Of a stretch of DNA of 64,000 nt, positions 17,511-26,084 are shown in pieces. The position numbers were made by a program, and so were the translations under genes. The notes below the pieces were generated by a model. That model saw nothing but the letters and a program-made list of their open reading frames with translations. It did no database searches and had not been told where the DNA came from. This DNA is from Mediterraneibacter catenae (lineage in GTDB: Bacteria > Bacillota > Clostridia > Lachnospirales > Lachnospiraceae): the NCBI RefSeq assembly GCF_008691045.1, contig NZ_VMSO01000001.1, positions 62,001 through 126,000 of the forward strand, in the 5' to 3' direction. Position 1 is the stretch's first letter; each line of letters begins with the position of its first letter.

Positions 17511-19118
17511 ATGGCAGTTAAATACGTATTTGTCACCGGCGGCGTTGTGTCCGGATTGGGAAAAGGAATCACGGCTGCATCTCTCGGGCGTCTCTTAAAA
17601 GCCCGTGGGTATACCGTCACTATGCAGAAATTTGATCCTTATATCAACATCGATCCCGGTACAATGAATCCAGTCCAGCACGGAGAGGTTTTCGTCACAG
17701 ACGACGGCGCTGAAACCGATCTTGATCTGGGGCATTATGAAAGATTCATAGACGAGAGTCTTACTAAGAATTCCAACGTCACGACCGGAAAGATCTACTG
17801 GTCCGTACTCCAGAAAGAGCGCCGCGGCGACTTCGGCGGCGGCACCGTACAGGTCATTCCTCATATTACAAATGAGATCAAAAGCAAATTCTACCGGAAC
17901 CCTGCTGCTAAAGGCACTGAAATCGCCATTATCGAGGTCGGAGGCACAGTCGGGGATATTGAGAGTCAGCCTTTTCTCGAATCAATCCGTCAATTTCAGC
18001 ATGAGAAGGGGCCGGAGAACGTCATCCTCATCCACGTAACACTGATCCCGTATCTGAAAGCTTCCCAGGAGATGAAAACAAAGCCGACACAGGCAAGCGT
18101 CAAGGAACTTCAGGGGATGGGAATCCAGCCGGATATAATCGTGTGCCGCTCCGAATATCCTCTCGATACCGGCATGAAAGACAAGATTTCTCTGTTCTGC
18201 AACCTGCCGGCAAGCCATGTGCTCCAAAATCTGGATGTAGAATATCTCTATGAAGCTCCGCTCGCTATGGAGAAAGAGCATCTTGCACAGGTTGTATGCG
18301 AATGTCTCCATCTTGACTGCCCTGAGCCGGATCTGAAAGACTGGATCGAGATGGTAGAAAACCTGCGCCATCCCACTCAGGAAGTAACTGTCGCTCTTGT
18401 AGGAAAATATATCCAGCTGCACGATGCATACATCAGCGTTGTAGAGGCGTTAAAGCACGGCGGTATCTACTCTCACACTACTGTAAATATCAAATGGATT
18501 GATTCCGAGACAGTAACCGCAGACAACGTGGATGAACTCTTCTCTGATGTAAGCGGTATCCTTGTTCCCGGCGGCTTCGGTCACAGAGGGATTGAGGGTA
18601 AAATCACTGCCATACAGTATGCCCGCACTCATGATATCCCCTTTCTCGGGCTGTGTCTGGGCATGCAGCTTGCTATTGTGGAATTTGCCAGAAACGTCAT
18701 CGGATATAATGACGCCCACAGTATGGAGTTGAAACCCGATACCACTCATCCGGTCATCCATATCATGCCTGATCAGATTGGTGTCGAAGATATCGGCGGA
18801 ACACTCCGCCTTGGTGCTTATCCGTGTGTACTCAAAAAAGGCTCTCTGGCAGAGAAGCTGTACGGTACAAACGAGATCAGCGAACGCCACCGCCACCGTT
18901 ATGAAGTAAACAACGATTACCGCGAAGTACTGGAGAAGCACGGCATGTCTCTGTGCGGTCTTTCCCCTGACAGCCGTATCGTCGAGATGATCGAAATTCC
19001 GGCTCACCCGTGGTTTATCGCTACTCAGGCTCATCCTGAACTCAAATCCAGACCGAACAGGCCGCATCCGCTTTTCAAAGGATTTGTTGAAGCCGCTCTA
19101 AAAAAACAGAACAAATAA
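17511..19118 (+). CDS. pyrG: CTP synthase
   Basis: Converts UTP to CTP with ATP and glutamine. The 535 residues match the family. The N-terminal synthetase domain has [20 protein letters not shown] and [15 protein letters not shown]. The C-terminal glutamine amidotransferase domain has [33 protein letters not shown] (nucleophilic Cys) and [17 protein letters not shown] (catalytic His and Glu). The ATG at 17511 follows GGAGGG. It ends before a bidirectional stem-loop shared with the converging Dus-like gene. Confidence 0.97.
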   Translation: MAVKYVFVTGGVVSGLGKGITAASLGRLLKARGYTVTMQKFDPYINIDPGTMNPVQHGEVFVTDDGAETDLDLGHYERFIDESLTKNSNVTTGKIYWSVLQKERRGDFGGGTVQVIPHITNEIKSKFYRNPAAKGTEIAIIEVGGTVGDIESQPFLESIRQFQHEKGPENVILIHVTLIPYLKASQEMKTKPTQASVKELQGMGIQPDIIVCRSEYPLDTGMKDKISLFCNLPASHVLQNLDVEYLYEAPLAMEKEHLAQVVCECLHLDCPEPDLKDWIEMVENLRHPTQEVTVALVGKYIQLHDAYISVVEALKHGGIYSHTTVNIKWIDSETVTADNVDELFSDVSGILVPGGFGHRGIEGKITAIQYARTHDIPFLGLCLGMQLAIVEFARNVIGYNDAHSMELKPDTTHPVIHIMPDQIGVEDIGGTLRLGAYPCVLKKGSLAEKLYGTNEISERHRHRYEVNNDYREVLEKHGMSLCGLSPDSRIVEMIEIPAHPWFIATQAHPELKSRPNRPHPLFKGFVEAALKKQNK

Positions 19119-19126
19119 CAGCAGAA

Positions 19127-19165
19127 GATCAGCGCCCCTGTTCATCAGGATGCGCTGATCTCCTC
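19127..19165. terminator. Stem-loop between converging pyrG and the Dus-like gene
   Basis: GATCAGCGC (19127-19135) pairs with GCGCTGATC (19152-19160). It overlaps the last codons of the minus-strand gene. A T-rich stretch (CTGTTTTTTT on the minus strand) lies further downstream for that direction; for pyrG the tail is TCCTCATTTTC. Confidence 0.6.
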
Positions 19166-20086
19166 ATTTTCAAATAACTCTTCTACTACTTTTTCATAAA
19201 CCGCACATTTCTCTGCCTTTTTAATTTTCTTCGCATATTTTTTATAATCAGTGAAACAAGGGGCGAGATATGTCCAGAGTTCTTTCATCTTATATAGTAT
19301 CGTCCGGTCACCGGACATCTCTTCACAGTACCCCGCATACAGCAGATCGTGAAACCGCCGCAGTTCTTCCTTTCCCGCCGCGCTGCCTCCCCGGATCCTG
19401 CGCGCAAGTGCCGGATCAGCCATCACTCCCCTCCCCGTCATGATCCGATCGACAGACGGCTGCAGCCCCGCGAATCTCTCATAATCATCCGGAGTAAAAA
19501 TATCTCCGTTATAACATACCGGATTTCTGCTCTTTGGCAGAATTTCCGAAAACAGTTCCAGATTCGGTGTATTTTTATAAAAATCTTTCTGCACGCGCGG
19601 ATGGATGATCAGCTCTTCCATCGGGTATTTATTGTATATTTCCAGCAGATGATAGAATTCTTCCGGTTCTTCCATTCCAAGTCTTGTCTTAATCGAGATC
19701 CGAATGTCACATTTTTCGAATATCTCGTCAAGAAAGGCATCCAGTCTGTCCGGGTATGCAAGGAATCCTGCGCCCCTCCCCTTTGTAACTACTGTCTTGG
19801 ATGGGCAGCCCAGGTTCAAATTAATCTCTTCGTATCCGTATTCTTTCAGTTTGGCGGCAGTCCGTATAAAATCCTCCGGTTTGTTCGTGAGTATCTGGGG
19901 TACCGTATACATTCCTTCGTTGTGTGCAGGAAGGATATCCTTTTTCTCTCTGGCGCTGAAATGTCCCATCTGATTTGGCCGGATAAACGGCACGAAATAT
20001 TTGTCAAATCCGCCGAAGCATTTGTAAAGGGCACTGCGGAAAATCCAGCCCGTAATTCCCTCCAGCGGAGCAAGATATAGTCTCAT
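19145..20086 (-). CDS. tRNA-dihydrouridine synthase family protein
   Basis: A flavin-dependent enzyme that reduces uridine to dihydrouridine in tRNA. About 313 residues, with a TIM barrel starting MRLYLAPLEGITGWIFRSAL, the Dus motif INLNLGCPSKTVVTKGRGAG containing the active-site Cys, and the FMN-binding segments ISIKTRLGM, LIIHPRV and NGDIFTPDDY. The GRGVMADPALARRI region ends the barrel. The ATG at 20086 follows an AGAGAGAG stretch. It differs from the DusB orthologs that normally lie near lysyl-tRNA synthetase, so the exact Dus subtype is not assigned. Confidence 0.88.
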   Translation of the reverse strand: MRLYLAPLEGITGWIFRSALYKCFGGFDKYFVPFIRPNQMGHFSAREKKDILPAHNEGMYTVPQILTNKPEDFIRTAAKLKEYGYEEINLNLGCPSKTVVTKGRGAGFLAYPDRLDAFLDEIFEKCDIRISIKTRLGMEEPEEFYHLLEIYNKYPMEELIIHPRVQKDFYKNTPNLELFSEILPKSRNPVCYNGDIFTPDDYERFAGLQPSVDRIMTGRGVMADPALARRIRGGSAAGKEELRRFHDLLYAGYCEEMSGDRTILYKMKELWTYLAPCFTDYKKYAKKIKKAEKCAVYEKVVEELFENEEISAS

Positions 20087-20202
20087 AATACTCTCTCTTT
20101 CTCTGTAAATTAATGTAGCATACAATACATACGCAACAATTCAGCTCACACCATTTGCAAATCTGAACTATTACATGATACGTTATTACAGGGGATAACT
20201 TC

Positions 20203-20231
20203 TTGTCAAGCAGAAAATGATATGCTAAGAT
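20203..20231 (+). promoter_or_regulatory. Promoter of the ABC exporter
   Basis: TTGTCA (20203-20208), a 17-base spacer and TAAGAT (20226-20231), 39 bases before the ATG at 20271. Confidence 0.6.
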
Positions 20232-20270
20232 GGTCAGCAGGGTATAATGATTGAAACAAGGAGTGAGACT

Positions 20271-21992
20271 ATGCATACAATAAGAAAATTCATAGACTAC
20301 TATGCACCATATAAAGCAGTCTTTTTTATCGACCTTATCTGTGCTGCTTTTATCAGTATCGTGGATCTCGCATATCCCCAGATCCTGCGTACTATGACAA
20401 ATACACTTTTCACAAAAGACAGCCACATTATCCTCGGCACGCTGCCCTGGATTGCCCTCGGGCTTCTGATCATGTACATCATCCAGAGCTTATGTAAGTA
20501 TTATGTAAGCTATCAGGGGCATATGATGGGAGCCAACATGGAACGTGACATGCGCCAGCAGCTCTTCGATCACTATGAAAAGCTCTCATTTTCCTATTAC
20601 AGCCGGAACAATTCCGGACAGATGATGAGCAAGCTTGTATCTGACCTGTTCGATATTGCAGAGTTTGCCCACCATGGTCCGGAGAACCTGTTTATTTCCG
20701 TAGTAAAGATTGTCGGCTCTTTCATTTTTCTATTCCTCATTAACTGGAGACTGGCTCTTCCTCTTGTCGTGCTCGTACTGTGCATGTTTATCTTCTCCTT
20801 CCGCCAGAATCAGCGGATGCAGGAGACCTTTATGGAAAACCGCAGGAAAATAGGTGACGTCAACTCAAGTCTCCAGGACACACTGGCCGGCATCCGTGTT
20901 GTTCAGTCTTTTGCCAACGAAGACATAGAACGTGAGAAATTCAGAAAAAGTAACCACGCCTTCCTCATTTCCAAAAAGAATAATTACAGCTGCATGGGAA
21001 ATTTCATGGGATGGAACTTATTCTTTCAGGGAATGATGTATCTCGTTACCCTCGTATTCGGCGGCTGGCTTATCGCTCATGATATGATGAATGTGACAGA
21101 TCTGGCAATGTACGCCCTGTACATCGGCATTTTTATCAGCCCCATCCAGATTCTGGTGGAACTGATTGAAATGATGCAGAAGGGGCTGGCAGGATTCCGC
21201 CGTTTCCTCGATGTAATGGAGACAGAGCCGGAAATTGTAGATGCTCCGGATGCGAAACCTCTTACTGATGTAAAAGGCCGTGTCTGCTACGAGGATGTCT
21301 CCTTCCATTACAGCGATGACGAGACTCCTGTGCTCTCCCATGTATCCTTCGAAATCCCGGCCGGAAAATCTATTGCTCTCGTCGGACCATCAGGCAGCGG
21401 AAAGACAACTATATGCTCCCTTCTGCCGAGATTCTATGACGTGACCGGAGGCCGGATAACGATCGATGGCAAGGATGTGCGTACACTCGGACTTAAAAGT
21501 CTGAGAAGTCAAATTGGTATGGTACAGCAGGATGTCTACCTCTTCTCTGGCACTATCCGGGAAAACATCGCGTACGGAAAACCCGGCGCATCCATGGAGG
21601 AAATCATAGAAGCCGCAAAACGCGCCAATATCCATGACTTCATCGAAGAACTTCCTGACGGCTATGACACCTTTGTCGGCGAACGCGGCGCCCGCCTCTC
21701 CGGAGGACAAAAGCAACGCATCTCCATCGCCCGTGTGTTCCTGAAGAATCCGCCCATTCTTGTCCTCGATGAGGCGACCAGCGCACTCGACAACGAGAGT
21801 GAGCGCTGGATCCAGCAGAGCCTGGAAGAACTTTCCGAAGGCCGTACTACCATAACTATCGCTCACCGGCTTTCCACAATCCGAAACGCCGATGAGATCA
21901 TCGTAATCACTGAAGACGGCATCGCCGAACGCGGGACACATGAAACACTGTTGAAGAAAAACGGAATATATGCACACTACTATAACATGTAG
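20271..21992 (+). CDS. ABC transporter, fused permease/ATPase (exporter type)
   Basis: A half-transporter of about 573 residues that would act as a dimer to export a lipid, drug or peptide. It has six N-terminal helices (the first in VFFIDLICAAFISIVDLAY) and then a nucleotide-binding domain with IALVGPSGSGKTTICSLL (Walker A), MVQQDVYLFSGTIRENIAYG (Q-loop), LSGGQKQRISIAR (signature), ILVLDEATSALD (Walker B) and the TIAHRLST His switch. The ATG at 20271 has an AAGGAG site. It is monocistronic, followed directly by a large palindromic region. Confidence 0.93.
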   Translation: MHTIRKFIDYYAPYKAVFFIDLICAAFISIVDLAYPQILRTMTNTLFTKDSHIILGTLPWIALGLLIMYIIQSLCKYYVSYQGHMMGANMERDMRQQLFDHYEKLSFSYYSRNNSGQMMSKLVSDLFDIAEFAHHGPENLFISVVKIVGSFIFLFLINWRLALPLVVLVLCMFIFSFRQNQRMQETFMENRRKIGDVNSSLQDTLAGIRVVQSFANEDIEREKFRKSNHAFLISKKNNYSCMGNFMGWNLFFQGMMYLVTLVFGGWLIAHDMMNVTDLAMYALYIGIFISPIQILVELIEMMQKGLAGFRRFLDVMETEPEIVDAPDAKPLTDVKGRVCYEDVSFHYSDDETPVLSHVSFEIPAGKSIALVGPSGSGKTTICSLLPRFYDVTGGRITIDGKDVRTLGLKSLRSQIGMVQQDVYLFSGTIRENIAYGKPGASMEEIIEAAKRANIHDFIEELPDGYDTFVGERGARLSGGQKQRISIARVFLKNPPILVLDEATSALDNESERWIQQSLEELSEGRTTITIAHRLSTIRNADEIIVITEDGIAERGTHETLLKKNGIYAHYYNM

Positions 21993-21995
21993 ATG

Positions 21996-22889
21996 AATTC
22001 CGGATTTATCGTACTGGCTGATAGTACAGAAAACGTCCGAAATACAGCAATATACAGCGACCTGACTTGCGTGTACGCAGGCGGAGAAAAAGGTTGATCC
22101 CGGCTCCGGTTACAGGAAATAACTCAAAGTAACAAAGCAGGAAAATGGTTAAAAGCAAGTGAAAAAATGACGAACTCGCAAGCTCAGACAGCATCATTTT
22201 TTCACTTAACACCATTTCCCTGCTTTTAACTTTTCCTAATTTCCTTCCACAGTCGCCGTTCTCAATCTTTTTCTTCCTCTGCGTAAGGTGCATCAGAGCG
22301 GCTGTAACCGTCCATTTTGACGTTTTACCGACTAACAGACCAACCCGAAAATCCTCATACAAACAGGAGGAAGTCGGCGCTTTTTCGTAAATGGTTGATA
22401 ATTCTACAATTATTTCCTTAATCTTTTTATGTCAGATAGATAACCGACTCCGGTTATGGAGATTTCTGGTTCCGCTTGTCTATTTTATATCTGCAGAAAT
22501 AATTCCATGTCAAGCCCTTGCCCGTAAACGGGTGCTTTGCAGGCTTGACATGGAATTATCCTGCAGATAAGTATTAATCAAGCGGACCAGAAATCAAAGC
22601 GGCTCGAATTCGCCCCCACAGCTTAACTAATACTATATCAGCCAGGATTTATGAAATCTTAGTTAAGAAAGATCCGGCTTTGTTCCTTCCGTCAGAAATT
22701 CGATTTTCGGGATGGGAAAGAAAGCAGCCGGGAGGTATGTATTGTGTACGCACCGTTGGAGCGGCGTCGGCATTTAGAGCGCGTTTTCTGCGCTCTTATG
22801 TACCGCTACGCCGCGACCGAGTGAAAACGTGTGCGCTAACAATACATACCTCCCGGCGGACTCTTTCTCAGTCAGATAAATCCGGAATT
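21996..22889. repeat. Nested palindrome cluster: outer 15-bp inverted repeat enclosing three long hairpins
   Basis: AATTCCGGATTTATC (21996-22010) recurs exactly inverted at 22875-22889. It starts four bases after the ABC exporter stop and ends at the stop of the converging symporter. Between them are three imperfect palindromes. A (about 22002-22356) has a perfect 14-bp core (22157-22170 with 22194-22207) and degenerate pairing that can be followed for over 150 bases per arm. B (about 22380-22690) has an 18-bp perfect core (22499-22516 with 22542-22559) and outer matches. C (about 22700-22870) has a 19-bp perfect stem (22727-22745 with 22839-22857). No convincing gene is present. Possible identities are a structured RNA, a compound repeat element, or a barrier between converging genes. 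Confidence 0.75.
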
Positions 22890-24293
22890 TTAATTCCAGA
22901 AATCCGTCTTGCTTTGAAGCCCGATATCTTTTGCCCGGAATACGGGATTCTTCCCTTCTTTTTTCTGTTTCATGTAATCTTTCATGCATCGAAGCGCGGG
23001 ACCTCCGAGTATGATGATAACCGGCAGGTTGATAAGCGCCAGGAATCCCATGATGACGTCTGCCGTGCTCCATGCCACGCTGAATTCCATCAATGCTCCA
23101 CCGAACACAACGATGGTAGCTATAGCGCGCAGTCCGATGAGGAGTGCCTTGTTTGGCTTTTTATCACACAGATAGCCAAGCCCCATCTCCGCGTAGAAGA
23201 AATTCCCGATCAGTGTTGTAAATGCAAACAGGAACAGTGCGATCGTGATAAATGTAATACCGATCTCTCCTAAAGCAGCCTCCGCGGCAGCCTGTACCCA
23301 TGGCATCCCTTTTAGTGACTCGCTCGGAGCGACTCCGGAACAAAGCAGCAGGAATGATGTTGCCGAGCAGATTACGATCGTATCGATAAATACAGAGAGC
23401 ATCTGCACCAGTCCCTGTTTGACAGGATGAGACACAGAAGCGCTGGCAGCCGCATTTGGAGCGGAACCGACGCCTGCTTCATTGGAGAAGAGCCCACGCT
23501 TGATTCCGTGCATCACACAGGAACCGGTGAATCCGCCGAAGATTGCCGGAAGATCAAATGCATTTGAAAAAATATCGGCAAACATGCGCGGAATCAGTTC
23601 AAAATGCGTGATGACAACAAAGAGCGCCAGCGCGAGATAGAAAATTCCCATTGCAGGCACGAGGATTCCCGTGATTTTTGAAATCTGCTTACTGCCGCCG
23701 CAGATACAGATGCAGAAAATCACGGCCAGGATCCCTCCGATAACTGCCGGCGACCACGATTCATTGAAGAAGCTGTATGCCCGGAATGTATCGATAATAT
23801 TAAAAGACGCTACAAGATTAAAGCCGACCATATATGTGAGGATCAACAGTATGGCGAAAAGTGCGCCCAGCCATCTTCTCTTCAGTACTGCCTGAATATA
23901 GTAAGCAGGGCCTCCGTAGCATGTGCCGTCTTCGGCCTTTCTCTTATAGATCTGTGCCAGTGTGCTCTCAATAAAAGCAGACGCGCTGCCGAGAAGTGCA
24001 GTGATCCACATCCAGAATACAGCGCCCGGACCGCCCAGGCAGATAGCGGTTGAGATTCCGGCGATATTTCCGGTGCCGACGCGCGATGCAGTGGATACCA
24101 TCAGTGCCTGAAAGGATGAAAGCCCGTTTTCGTCCTCTTTCGGTTCCATGACAACCCGGATGGATTCCCGCAGCATGCGGAACTGTACAAAATGCGTCCT
24201 GATCGAGAAGTAAATGCCTGTACCAAGGAGCAGGATGATCAGAATATAGCTGTACAAAAGATCACTCAGTGTGTTGATGATTTGTGCAAACAA
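22890..24293 (-). CDS. Alanine/sodium symporter family protein (AGCS)
   Basis: Na+-coupled uptake of alanine or glycine. About 467 residues and roughly ten membrane helices. Family motifs are GTGIYFSIRTHFVQFRML, MVSTASRVGTGNIAGISTA, GPGAVFWMWITALLGSASAF and RGLFSNEAGVGSAPNAAASA. The last is diagnostic of AGCS. I chose the TTG at 24293, preceded by GAGAGGA, because the upstream ATG at 24389 would add a polar 32-residue tail unlike the family. The gene is monocistronic and diverges from murE. Confidence 0.9.
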   Translation of the reverse strand: MFAQIINTLSDLLYSYILIILLLGTGIYFSIRTHFVQFRMLRESIRVVMEPKEDENGLSSFQALMVSTASRVGTGNIAGISTAICLGGPGAVFWMWITALLGSASAFIESTLAQIYKRKAEDGTCYGGPAYYIQAVLKRRWLGALFAILLILTYMVGFNLVASFNIIDTFRAYSFFNESWSPAVIGGILAVIFCICICGGSKQISKITGILVPAMGIFYLALALFVVITHFELIPRMFADIFSNAFDLPAIFGGFTGSCVMHGIKRGLFSNEAGVGSAPNAAASASVSHPVKQGLVQMLSVFIDTIVICSATSFLLLCSGVAPSESLKGMPWVQAAAEAALGEIGITFITIALFLFAFTTLIGNFFYAEMGLGYLCDKKPNKALLIGLRAIATIVVFGGALMEFSVAWSTADVIMGFLALINLPVIIILGGPALRCMKDYMKQKKEGKNPVFRAKDIGLQSKTDFWN

Positions 24294-24406
24294 TATGTGG
24301 TCCTCTCTTTCCTTTTCTTTTTGTGCTGCATCCGCTGTGAAGCGGAGTGTTTCTTTATGATGTATTATATTTTCTCCAGTATTTCCCACAGGATACAGCC
24401 TGATAT

Positions 24407-24435
24407 ATTATATAGAACAGAGCATTGGTTGTCCA
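24407..24435 (-). promoter_or_regulatory. Promoter of the AGCS symporter
   Basis: Minus-strand TGGACA (24430-24435), a 17-base spacer and TATAAT (24407-24412). Confidence 0.7.
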
Positions 24436-24443
24436 GAGCGGAT

Positions 24444-24494
24444 GTGACAGTTCAGCCAGCGTTATTCGCAAAGGCGCACTGACTGAACTGTTAC
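24444..24494. repeat. Inverted repeat between divergent symporter and murE promoters
   Basis: GTGACAGTTCAG with CCAGCG (24444-24462) pairs imperfectly with CACTGA and CTGAACTGTTAC (24475-24494). The CAGTTCAGCCA half also occurs at 39375 in the ychF-lgt gap. It could be an operator or cruciform; the arms carry no U-run. Confidence 0.5.
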
Positions 24495-24535
24495 GGGCAG
24501 ATAGACTTTGCAACCCATCGTGTATTGTGTTATCC

Positions 24536-24567
24536 TATAATATAATGTTGGGGGCAAAGGCCCCAAC
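24536..24567 (+). promoter_or_regulatory. murE -10 box and 5'-terminal hairpin
   Basis: TATAAT (24536-24541) is followed five bases later by the hairpin GTTGGGG-GCAAAGG-CCCCAAC (24547-24567). Transcription from this -10 would start at or in the hairpin, giving an mRNA with a structured 5' end. The -35 match is poor. A close relative of the hairpin lies before def at 28374-28394. Confidence 0.5.
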
Positions 24568-24598
24568 CATTAAGTGAGACAATCAGGAGGAATTGATC

Positions 24599-26080
24599 GT
24601 GAAGTTAAATAAACTACTGGAACGTCTGGACTACGAAGTGGTACAGGGTAGTGATGAAATTGAGATCACGACGCTGATCAATGATTCGCGAAAGGTGGAG
24701 AATGGTTCTGCCTTTGTATGTATCAGCGGCGCGGTGTCCGACGGGCATAAGTTCATCCCGGATGTAGCAGCGAAAGGCGCGGCGGCTGTTATCGTGGAGC
24801 GCGAGGCGGAAGCGCCGGAAAATGTGACGGTGATCCGCGTGAAGGATACGAGATATGCGCTCGCCCTTATGTCGGCGGCTTATTTCGGATATCCGGCTGA
24901 GAAGCTGAAAGTTATTGGCATTACGGGGACTAAGGGAAAGACAACGACGACATATATGATCAAGTCGATCCTCGACAGTGTAGGGTACAATGTGGGGCTG
25001 ATCGGAACGATAGAGGCGATCATCGGGGATAAGAGGATTCCGGCGGCGAATACAACGCCTGAGTCTTATACGATCCAACAGTATTTTGCACAGATGGTAG
25101 AGGCAGGATGCGACTGTGTCGTGATGGAAGTTTCATCCCAGGGACTGATGCTCCATCGGACAGCGGGGATTCCGTTTGAGATCGGGATCTTCACTAATCT
25201 GGGCAAGGACCACATCGGTCCGAACGAGCACAAGGATTTTGATGATTACAAGCGCTGTAAAGGCCTTCTGTTCAAACAGTGCAGGCTTGGCATTGCAAAT
25301 GTAGACGACAAGTATTTCCATGATGTATTCCAGGGTGCGACATGCCGTACGGAGACGTTCGGCTTCTCAGAGGAGGCGGATCTGCGGGCGGAGAATGTAC
25401 AGCTTGTCTCCAGACCGGGATATCTGGGAGTTGCCTATCATGTGGCAGGCCTGATGGACTTTGATGTGGAGATCGATATTCCGGGCACATTCAGTGTATA
25501 TAATTCGCTGACGGCGATCTCGGTATGCCGTCACTTCAACGTGCCGGTAGAGAAGATCAAAGATGCACTCAAGAAAGCGAAAGTAAAAGGCCGTATTGAG
25601 ATGATCAAGGTGTCAGATGAATTTACCCTGATGATCGATTACGCGCACAATGCCATGAGTCTTGAGAGTCTTCTTACTACATTGAAAGAGTACAATCCGA
25701 AACGGCTCGTCTGCCTCTTCGGATGCGGGGGCAACCGTTCAAAAGACCGCCGGTACGAGATGGGCGAGGTGTCCGGAAGGCTGGCAGATCTTACGATCAT
25801 TACCTCAGACAATCCGAGGTTCGAGGAACCTCAGGCGATCATTGATGATATTAAGATCGGTATCGGGAAGACAGACGGAAAATATGTGGAGATCTGCGAC
25901 CGGAAAGAGGCGATCAAATATGCGATCGAAAACGGTCAGCCGGGCGACGTGATCGTCCTGGCAGGAAAAGGACATGAGGATTATCAGGAGATCAAAGGTG
26001 TGAAATATCCCATGGATGAACGTGTGCTGATCGCGGAAGTTTTAGAAGAGCTGGCAGAGGAAAAGAAACAGGAAGTGTGA
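24599..26080 (+). CDS. murE: UDP-N-acetylmuramoyl-L-alanyl-D-glutamate--2,6-diaminopimelate ligase
   Basis: Adds meso-diaminopimelate to the peptidoglycan precursor. 493 residues: the N-terminal domain includes LINDSRKVENGSAFVCISG, the ATP loop is ITGTKGKTTTTYMIKSIL, and the C-terminal domain has the DNPRFEEP motif whose Asn-Pro-Arg selects diaminopimelate over lysine. The GTG at 24599 is chosen because AGGAGG (24585-24590) is 8 bases upstream; the TTG at 24593 is too close. It opens the long core operon, with priA starting 4 bases after its stop. Confidence 0.95.
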   Translation: MKLNKLLERLDYEVVQGSDEIEITTLINDSRKVENGSAFVCISGAVSDGHKFIPDVAAKGAAAVIVEREAEAPENVTVIRVKDTRYALALMSAAYFGYPAEKLKVIGITGTKGKTTTTYMIKSILDSVGYNVGLIGTIEAIIGDKRIPAANTTPESYTIQQYFAQMVEAGCDCVVMEVSSQGLMLHRTAGIPFEIGIFTNLGKDHIGPNEHKDFDDYKRCKGLLFKQCRLGIANVDDKYFHDVFQGATCRTETFGFSEEADLRAENVQLVSRPGYLGVAYHVAGLMDFDVEIDIPGTFSVYNSLTAISVCRHFNVPVEKIKDALKKAKVKGRIEMIKVSDEFTLMIDYAHNAMSLESLLTTLKEYNPKRLVCLFGCGGNRSKDRRYEMGEVSGRLADLTIITSDNPRFEEPQAIIDDIKIGIGKTDGKYVEICDRKEAIKYAIENGQPGDVIVLAGKGHEDYQEIKGVKYPMDERVLIAEVLEELAEEKKQEV

Positions 26081-26084
26081 CCAA

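Noticed and set aside
22006-22362. 118-residue open frame on the minus strand in the palindrome cluster
   Set aside because: It lies wholly inside palindrome A, has no ribosome site, and its sequence is explained by the inverted repeat structure.
22595-22625. GGCTCGAATTCGCCC resembling a tRNA T-arm
   Set aside because: No anticodon arm, D-arm or acceptor stem could be found around it; it belongs to palindrome B.
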